Origin: Brasenia schreberi
Taxonomy: Eukaryota; Streptophyta; Magnoliopsida; Nymphaeales; Cabombaceae
Length of the DNA: 64,000 nucleotides
Direction: 5' to 3'
Assembly (NCBI GenBank): GCA_036023115.1
Contig: JAYKKT010000079.1
Coordinates: 16,765,501 to 16,829,500, forward strand
The position numbers were made by a program, and so were the translations under genes. Within the stretch, counting starts at the first letter, position 1, and each line of letters starts with the position of its first letter. Below, piece by piece: positions 56,576 to 64,000 of the stretch. A model generated the notes under the pieces. The model had not been told where the DNA came from, searched no databases, and saw only the letters and a list, made by a program, of their open reading frames with translations.

Positions 56576-57410
56576 GCTCTCTTCCTATAATATATACATA
56601 TACATATACACATATACATATGTATGTGTATATATGTATGTATACACATATACATATGTATAGTATATATATAATAGATTTTCGATGACATAAGTATAAT
56701 TTAAAAAAATAAATTTTTGAAAAAAGATAGAAAATAATATTATTATACTCATACCTTAAAATCAAGCCTGAGTAAACAATAATATTAATGGTGGAAGGAC
56801 CTAATCACTCACATCTATATATATAAGAGAGCTTTTTTCTCAAAGGAGAGAGAGAGAGTTACTTTATTAGAATGCATATATAGTAAATAACTTCATGTAG
56901 AGTTTGTTTTTCTTGCAAATAACCACAGTTGTAATCTCCACATGCCAAACTTGGTATATTGAAGTTTGTGAACTAGATTAATTTGATAAAAAATGTGAAA
57001 TATCTCACGGACCTTAACACATGCCATTCGCAAGGTCAAATGCTGGAAATCATGCGCATAAGTACTCCAATCCGGTGAGGAACCGACTCAAACATGAACC
57101 GAGTTAAATTGAATACAGCAGTTCCTTTCTGATTTCACCTTTCACGAAATATTGGAACCAGGACAGAACTAGAATTGATGGCTTCAAACCGCCAGGTTCA
57201 TCTTTTGTACTTTTTAATTAAAAAAATTTATTGACCCATGAAGTTTTAGCAGACATGGAGGTTGCTATGGAGAAACCAACAGAATTGCTTTGTAAAAACA
57301 AAAGTGTCATGTATATTGCTTCGAAAAATACATTTAATGAATGAACCAAACACATTAAGATGAACTTCCACTATATTTAGGAAAAATGTTTGAAGAAAAG
57401 TTGAACTTAT
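56576..57410. other. Spacer, microsatellites and a GGAACC-rich patch
   Basis: TATACATA runs at 56588-56675; GGTTCATC / GGAACCAGG patch at 57060-57200. No gene seen. Confidence 0.45.
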
Positions 57411-57414
57411 ATTA

Positions 57415-57990
57415 TATTCCTTTAGAGCTACAACTACCAGATTTCTTCACAAAGTCTTTGTGAGTTGGGCATTTAAGGCCCAACAGTGCCACTAACATGG
57501 GCCAGGAGGCAAGGGCCACTCTATGCCCAATGGCTACAGTATTAGCCGTTGGGACATTCCAACGACTAGTAGTGTATTTGTTGGGAGTTGTTGCTCCCTT
57601 TCTCTTTTCTATCAAGTGTAATAAATCATTTATAAATAGAGGATGTTGTGCATCAAATAAATCAGAGTTTTTTGTGTGCTCATTTGACTTGTTTTGGTAT
57701 TATATTGTACCTATTCGGTTTGGCTTGTGCACCAAGTATTTGATGATTTGACTTATGCAAGATCTTGTGTGATTATTGGTGTTTGACTTTGTGGACATTT
57801 CGGCTATATCATAGTATTGTTTCGACATTGTATAGTGCAATTGATGCAGTATATCAAGTTAATTTCTTTTGCCAAGTTTCTCCTTGTTGGTTGTGTTTAT
57901 TTACCTCAATGTTGCTAATGGCTTATATTTTCTGTGCGCCCCTTTAGGCCTGTGAAGAGATTTGTAATAGCACTTGCCAATAACTCAACT
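57415..57990 (+). repeat. Possible solo LTR or promoter-like sequence
   Basis: TATAAATAGAGG at 57631-57642 follows a GC-richer stretch and is followed by AATAAATC and T-rich sequence, the layout of an LTR (U3-R-U5). Ends and target duplication were not found. It might also be a promoter left from the gene whose shuffled exons lie downstream. Confidence 0.3.
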
Positions 57991-58769
57991 TCTGTACCAG
58001 TTTGTATTTTGTATACGTACACTTATCTCTTTAGTGTTCAATCAACCATGGCTGCAACACTCCTGCCACTTGGTCTTGATATTGCACGATGGTGCTCAAT
58101 GATGTAACCTTGTAAGTTTGTGCAGAATCCAAGGGATGGAGTTGACAGGAGTCTGGTTTGAAGGGGTAAAAAGGGGTCAGTAGCTAAAATGGGAAGCCAA
58201 TGTGACAAAAAGGCTGAACCATTACCTATGTAAAATATGCACACATCATTGATAGAAATGACACTCCATAGAAGTGTAGATGGCCTTCAAGTTCATGAGA
58301 AAATACGGCCCAGTGCAATGACCAACACAGATGCCTGGTACAAGTTCGTTGTCATCAGATGCTGACTTAACAGTACCCATAATTATATGACCATGCCCTA
58401 TTGCTTTTTGAGCCTTCATTATGATGCTTCAATGTGTTTTTGTCTATCCCGAGGCATAGCTATTGTTTTCGTTATTGTGTCTTTTCCTAAGACCTGTGTT
58501 GCTGGCTTTATGTTGTCATACAAAAATTAAAGCTATATCCAAATTGATCTTTAAGATCTAGCTTGAGTATGAAGCAGGACAATTGCACCATAAGTTTGGT
58601 TATGCATTGACGAACTATTATCAAGCCTATTTTGAATTTTGATGATGTCGAAGTCTTTTAATTCTATCATGTAGTATGTATGAGCACAAAGTGGCAAATT
58701 GTTTGGCTTGCATATTGAAATAGGTGATTTGGTCCGTCATTTTTTGCTTGTTACTTCATCTGTTTGCAG
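57991..58769. other. Spacer before the ABC1 exons
   Basis: No further ABC1 kinase exons (for example the HADPHPGN motif exon) were found here. Confidence 0.45.
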
Positions 58770-60604
58770 AGAACTTGGGATATGTACAACTCTATGCGCT
58801 GATGGTCCCAAAGAGATGCCGAAATTGGCTAAAACAATGTTTGATACAAAGATTCCTCCTGGTGTGAAGACTTTGACACCATTTCAGGATGATTCTTCAC
58901 TAGTTTCTCCATTGGAGGTTCAGGAAATATTCGATTATACTTCAGTTTGTTCTCCAGTCGAATTATTTTGTCTAAAAGATCCTTTTTCTTTATTTCGTAC
59001 TCTTAGGTTGTGTTGCTTGATTATGGGCAAGTAAAGCATATCCCAGATAATCTAAGACTTGCATTTGCCAACCTCATGCTTGCAATAGCTGAAGACAGTC
59101 CCTTGAAGGCATCCGATTGTTTCAGGTGAGAACTTGCTAAAATTAGTTACTAAGGGGAAAGTTCGTGTACTGCCAAATGTTTTTCCCCTTTTTTGATAAG
59201 AGGACTTTTCTGGGGGAAGTGGTATAGAAATATTGTGTCCACAGGAACCATTTTATGATAAAGATTGATTCATCTTGATGTTCCTTTTGTACTTAAATTT
59301 TGCAGCAATTGAGATTTATTCATTGGAGAGGAAAATGAATTGGTTTCGTCTTGATTTATGAAAATAAAATGTGCCAGCTCTTGCTATCTAATATATGGGT
59401 GAAGTATCCTCGGGATGTAGAAGTTTTTAAATCTCCTAATGAGTTATCTAGATTGAATCCATAGTGGCCCACTTCGTGCCCACTATTTGCGGTAAATCTT
59501 GCCTGTGCGCAGTCATTCTTTTACGTGTTTGAAGTCCATGCAACAAAAGCTTAAACTTTAGCATCTGAACCCTGAAGACAAACTTGCCCACCCCTCGTTT
59601 TTTTTCTGCTGCAACTCTTTGCAGATTCTGTGCATAGATATTCTTTAATGGTCATTTCAGTCCGCATAACAAATCCTGAATTTTAACATCTGAAATCCAA
59701 AGTATGCATAGGTCTGGTAAATGAAGCCAACAAAGATAGTATGCGCTGTTTGTGACTCAGCCACCAACATAAAACGCTGTTGTATTACAGCTATTAACTT
59801 GCCTGGGCTGCAACAAGAACGAACGCTGTTAGATAAGCTGAATATGAGTTTCTCATTAAAGTAAGAAATTTAAACTATGTAACCTTCAGGAAAAGTGAAA
59901 ATCCTCAGAGTTTATATCAAATTTCGATTTTCTTGTAAAGTTTTATTGCAAAATGCAAACATTTGACTACCTCTATATGGTATACCACCAATTTACATGG
60001 TTTTCTGTCTCTGAATTCAAACATTTGACATTCGACTACTTGTGTACCACCAAATTGTTGGCTTTACATGGTTATGTCTCTCTCCACACACACACCCTCT
60101 CTCTTCCTTTGTGTGTGTGTGTGTGTGTGAAAATTCATATATACTATACAAGCCGAATCGAGCCAAACATGCAGCAGCTTGGTTAGCTTCATGAGCTTGT
60201 GTTTTGCTCGTGTAGATCATGGGGCGAACTAGCAGCTGGGTTTGTTCCCAGCCCTAAGCATGTATTGATCATGTTAGTAGGGAAACAAGAATGTGCTCAT
60301 TTTGCCAAATTCAATTGCATGCTACTTAACCAAGTGCGTCATCTTTTATGCAGAAAAACAACCGCCAGTAAATTTTCAAATATATGTTTTTCTTGTGTTG
60401 TCTGTGGTCATATGGTAATAATGTATCTACAAGCATGTATATAATCATTGCAGGCTTTCCCTGAGGAGCTATTCTTTGTTCTGCGCACTGTTAATCTCTT
60501 AAGAGGATTAAGTGTGGGTTTAGGCATCAACTTCTCTTGTCCAGAACTATGGAAGCCATTGGCTGAAGAAGCCGTAGCTGCCGCTGCTGTTGGAAGCCCA
60601 CTAC
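58770..60604 (+). pseudogene. ABC1/ADCK (UbiB-like) kinase gene, C-terminal exons in altered order
   Basis: Three exons with good splice signals. 58770-58917: ELGICTTLCADGPKEMPKLAKTMFDTKIPPGVKTLTPF. 59007-59125: VVLLDYGQVKHIPDNLRLAFANLMLAIAEDSPLKASDCF. 60454-60604: AFPEELFFVLRTVNLLRGLSVGLGINFSCPELWKPLAEEA. In plant ABC1 kinases the order is LLDYGQ, then ELGI, then AFPEEL, and the codon phases here fit that order (AG|A joins the 59007 exon to the 58770 exon; GAG|GCT joins 58770 to 60454). In the DNA the first two are swapped. LLDYGQ carries the DFG-like metal-binding Asp. The N-terminal kinase exons are absent. Family members act in chloroplasts or mitochondria, often on prenylquinones. I judge it a rearranged fragment, not a working gene. 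Confidence 0.8.
59126..60453. other. Intron-like stretch between ABC1 exons
   Basis: AT-rich, no exon recognised; a GT run at 60110-60128. Confidence 0.5.
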
Positions 60605-62160
60605 GTAAAAAATTCTCTTCTTCTATTTATTTATTTATTCATTAGTTTATGACTTGGAAAACTCCTCCTTTGGCTTTAGGGATGGGCATGGATTGGCCCA
60701 TCCCAAAACCAGGCGTGTTAGGACCCTTTTTATGATGCTCGTCATGTCCTTACCCAAATTCTTACTGGGCTGGTTTTGGGCTCTTTATGCCCATAATGCA
60801 TGCCAAGTTTGGCGAACTAAAAGTTCTTTTATAATCAGGTCATTTGTGGACTATTTCAATAATTGAGTGGTGGTGTTCTGTGCTCTTTTTTGGTAGGGCT
60901 CCTTTTCTTTACCCAGGCCCAGGCACATTGGGCTCTGATGCTCCAAAACCGGTGATACTCAGCCTGATGCCTGAACTTGTTTACTCAGCATGAACCCCAG
61001 CCTTATTTGGAAGGCATGCAAGTGGCGCTACTTCTTGCAATACTTGTAGGTCAGGACCCTTGCCTCAGGCTGATATAAGGCTTCGGCTTCCCTGGGGAGG
61101 ATAGCTTCTGCCAGAACTCAATCCCAGCTGCTTGCATAGCAGCTGAGGCACCTTGTGTTTTCGCTAAACCCTTGGACTGAATAAGTAGATCTTCTTCTTT
61201 CCTATTGAAGTAGGAGTTGTTACATCTATGCAACTGCAGATGAAAAGCCAAAGAGGATCTTCTTGAGAAGGTTATTTTGGAGAAGGTGATGTTGCAAAAG
61301 AATCAGTTCATGGAGAATATGAGGTTTTAAATCACCTCCAAGTAGCTGGTGTATTACAAAACTTTACATGATTATTGGTGACAAGCAATTCTTCTGCGTA
61401 GCAGTGTGAGAGCATTGTTTAGGGCAGATACCACACTCTACTCAAAAGTTTGTAGCCATGTTTTCTTGGTACAACACTTTGTATGCCACTATTCTTTGCT
61501 GCAAGGGAACAGGAAAAGGCTCTTTTTCCCATAACATAAATAAAAAACTGAAGAAATTTGCATTTATTAATTGTATTACAAGCTGAGGTTAGACGGCCTA
61601 CCTGAAGTGTGCACGCCCCCGCCGATATAAATATGTCAAGAACTCTCTAAATGGAACTTCATTTCCGGTGGTTTTCCAGATATTGAGGATTCTCAAAAGC
61701 TGGAAACTCCAGTGGAGTTTTCATGGCTCAAGAGAATTCCGAATATGAGATTTTTAAGAACTAAGAAACTTATTTTTCACATTGAGAAATTTATAAACCT
61801 AAGAATCTGACATAGCAGAAAAGGAGATCGCTGAAATAGGAAATCAACACCATCGTTTTTCGGTGATGGACGTTGATAGCTGCATAAGAGATGGCAGCTT
61901 TTTGTTTCGGGTCGTGTTCTTGTCGTGTCATTTTGTTTCCATTACTTATAAAATAGTGGTGTCAAGGCCTAGGCCTGTGCTCCATTCGCTTCCTCCTCCC
62001 ATGAATTCCAAATCCACTAGGGTACCCCTTGAGAAGCAAGCTGTCTTTTGTGACTGGCTTCTTTGCAGCTCCCTACGACTCATTCAAACAGATGGGTTCT
62101 CTTCCTGTAAAAGCTTGTAACGCCGGCTGTTTGCCCATTAGATGACTTCGTTCAGCTGGT
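60605..62160. other. Spacer, no gene seen
   Basis: A palindromic GGATGGGCATGGATTGGCCCATCC at about 60680 looks like a DNA-element end. A further ABC1 exon was not found. Confidence 0.4.
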
Positions 62161-62162
62161 TG

Positions 62163-62215
62163 CAACAAATAACAACCAAACCTTTTCTCATACTAAATGG
62201 AGTTAAGCTAGTTAT
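62163..62215 (-). mobile_element. Relic of an RTE LINE 3' end
   Basis: AACAACCAAACCTTTTCTCA then TACTAAATGGAGTTAAGCTA aligns with the reverse complement of the RTE end (CTAAGCCTTTTCCCATACTAGACGGGGTCGGCTA). Confidence 0.5.
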
Positions 62216-62459
62216 ACAAATGAACAAAAAGCTCTTTTGTATCATTTTGAGTGGATACCGACTTTCCTCGGTTCTTGTATTGAGTGTCACGTTACCATTT
62301 CTTGACATCAAAATCGAGGGGACATGATAAGCTCTTGACGGGTTTGAAAGACGACATCAGTCGGTGATTTTCAAAATATCAAAATATATTTGATGAAGGT
62401 TATGGGTACATTGTGACATTAATAACCACTTAAGTGATAATTATGCCCACTAGTAGTAC

Positions 62460-62690
62460 ATGTAATAGTTGAAACTCATTAGTATTTTTCAGTCATATTT
62501 GCACCATTAAGAGTTGACAATTGTGCTAATTAGTAACACATATAGTGGTTGTGACTCCTAAGTATTTTTCATCATTAGCACATATAGTGGGTGAAACTTT
62601 TAAGTAATTTTCATCATTAACACATATAGTAGGTGAAACTTTTAAGTAATTTTCAATCATATTTTGGTATTAAGACTCACTCACTTGGGT
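62460..62690. repeat. Tandem repeats of about 50 bp
   Basis: Units around CATATAGTGG(G/T)TG..ACT..TAAGTA.TTTTCATCATTA recur at about 62540, 62580 and 62625 with diverged copies upstream from 62455. Confidence 0.75.
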
Positions 62691-63047
62691 GATAACTGTA
62701 CATTAATAGTATATGAAGTGAATATAACTTTAAGTAGCAATTATGCTATTAGTAACATATCATGAGTTATATTTTCACCATGTCTATATATAGTGGTATT
62801 GTAAACAAGATTCATCCAACTTTTCTCTCATTATGTTATTTTCTACTTAGTTTTCAAAAGAGCATATGTTTACTGGGATCTATTGCATTCGGTTATTTGA
62901 TATAGGTGGTAGCAAATAAACCTAAAAGTTACTGTTTATCATGTCTCAATGAATATCATTGTTCTAACCTTCTTTTTAGGGTGTTACATTTGATGTCTCA
63001 AGTGTCAACTACTCAAGAACCATGCCATCTACAAGAGCTCAACTCCA

Positions 63048-63460
63048 ACATAGTCTTAACTCAATTGAATTTTCAAGAACTCACATTCATCACTTGAAAC
63101 TTTATTCATCTTTTTCTTTGAAAATAAGAATGAGTTTCATGACATATGCCATGCATAATGTCCAATGCAACCAGCTAGTTTTTGCAAGTGTCATTTTAAT
63201 TGCGTAGAAAGGCTTACGAATTGTGATTGATCAAGCAATTGATCCAATCAAACACATTATCACCTCTCTTTTGTTTATATTTAACTTTTTATTTTTCTTA
63301 AAAATAATTCTAACTCAATTGAATTTTCAAGAACTCACATTGATTGTTTGAAGCTTTATTCATCATTCTCTTTGAAAATAAGGGTTAAATTTTATGGCAT
63401 ATACCTGTATCACCTCCAACTCAACAAGCTAGCTTTTGCAGGTGCCATTTGAATTTTGTC
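63048..63460. repeat. Direct duplication, about 150 bp each
   Basis: AACTCAATTGAATTTTCAAG occurs at about 63058 and 63310; the matching stretch continues through TTGAAAATAAG and GCTAG(T/C)TTTTGCA. The region may be the interior of an unrecognised retroelement; a TATATATAG box lies at about 62785. Confidence 0.8.
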
Positions 63461-64000
63461 GCCAACCTGCAAGTTCAAAATACAGGTCGACTCGAACACG
63501 ATGAAGTCGTTTTACTTTGGATAAATACGAACATAAACTTTTTGGTCGCATCGTCCGCATGTTGCCATCCCTACAATCATCGTGTGTAAGGAAGAAGAAC
63601 GATTAGCCTTTTAACGAAAAGTCTTTAGAGAGAGAAGGTTTCAATTCAGCATGATGCTTTGCGTATGAGGCGACTCCATTGTTGCGACCTTGCTTGCTTG
63701 TCCAAGTGCACTTCCCTTTGCGTGCGCTGACCTGCCTTTGACTCTCCCATTCATCACCAACTTCGTTTTCCAACAAAATGGCTCAAAAATATTTCTTGCC
63801 GATTAAAAAACATTCGGACATTTTGTGGGGAAAATTCTTTTAGTGGTTTTAAAATGTGAGCGAAAGAAGAATACCAAGTCAGCATGTGATTTTTATATTT
63901 CAGTAATTACTTAATCTATGTCATGTATATTTTATGTATAAATTTACATATATAATATGTGATGATCATGATGTCTTCAAGAAAAATTATACCTCCTCAA
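63461..64000. other. Right edge of the window, no gene seen
   Basis: CGCATGTTGCCATCCCTA at about 63557-63574 is the reverse complement of TAGGGATGGCAACATGCG, a hAT-like element end; the other end is not visible. Confidence 0.4.

Noticed and set aside
60670..60960. hAT-like element beginning at GGGATGGGCATGG
   Set aside because: No matching second end or 8-bp duplication was found.

Overview
This is nuclear DNA of a flowering plant. Genes are split by GT-AG introns, the best-preserved gene is a multi-exon plant membrane protein resembling Arabidopsis At3g27390, and most of the rest is plant transposable elements: Ty1/copia and Ty3/gypsy LTR elements, RTE and L1 LINEs, tRNA-type SINEs, hAT-like elements and one gene-capturing TIR element. 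I see no bacterial operons, phage or CRISPR. The species cannot be fixed from the sequence; a seed plant with a repeat-rich genome is as far as it goes.

Layout. 0-7.9 kb: end of a dead hAT transposase, a coiled-coil fragment, a dead B3-domain gene, a four-copy 114-bp tandem repeat, a SINE and hAT-like elements. 7.96-15.53 kb (+): the one gene that reads through cleanly, ten exons and 560 codons; its intron 8 holds a 5'-truncated, decayed RTE LINE with a 20-bp target duplication. 15.5-18.2 kb: intergenic, one SINE. 18.2-33.9 kb (-): one large pseudogene for a Lys-rich repeat protein. Its exon 3 block is split by a 2.2-kb TIR element carrying a piece of a bHLH transcription factor gene, and an 8.5-kb copia element (copia-1, with both LTRs and a 5-bp TSD) sits exactly on its exon 2/intron 2 border. 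Copia-1 is itself hit in gag by a younger RTE LINE with an intact 818-codon reading frame, and by a 29-bp RTE tail flanked by a 17-bp duplication.

34-40 kb: simple and tandem repeats, a short L1 piece with an 18-bp TSD, and an L1 endonuclease relic. 40.16-53.70 kb: a second copia element (copia-2), whose integrase gene is broken by a Ty3/gypsy element of the Tat type; that gypsy pol is in turn broken between RNase H and integrase by a solo LTR of its own family. 53.7-64 kb: a 170-bp hAT MITE, SINEs, a possible small gene (56.05-56.25 kb, -), shuffled exons of an ABC1/ADCK-type kinase gene (58.8-60.6 kb, +) and tandem-repeat DNA.

The genes do not form a pathway. The interest lies in the order of insertions, which the target duplications record, and in what they did to genes: exon capture, an insertion that rebuilt a splice donor, ultra-short LINE insertions and exon reordering.
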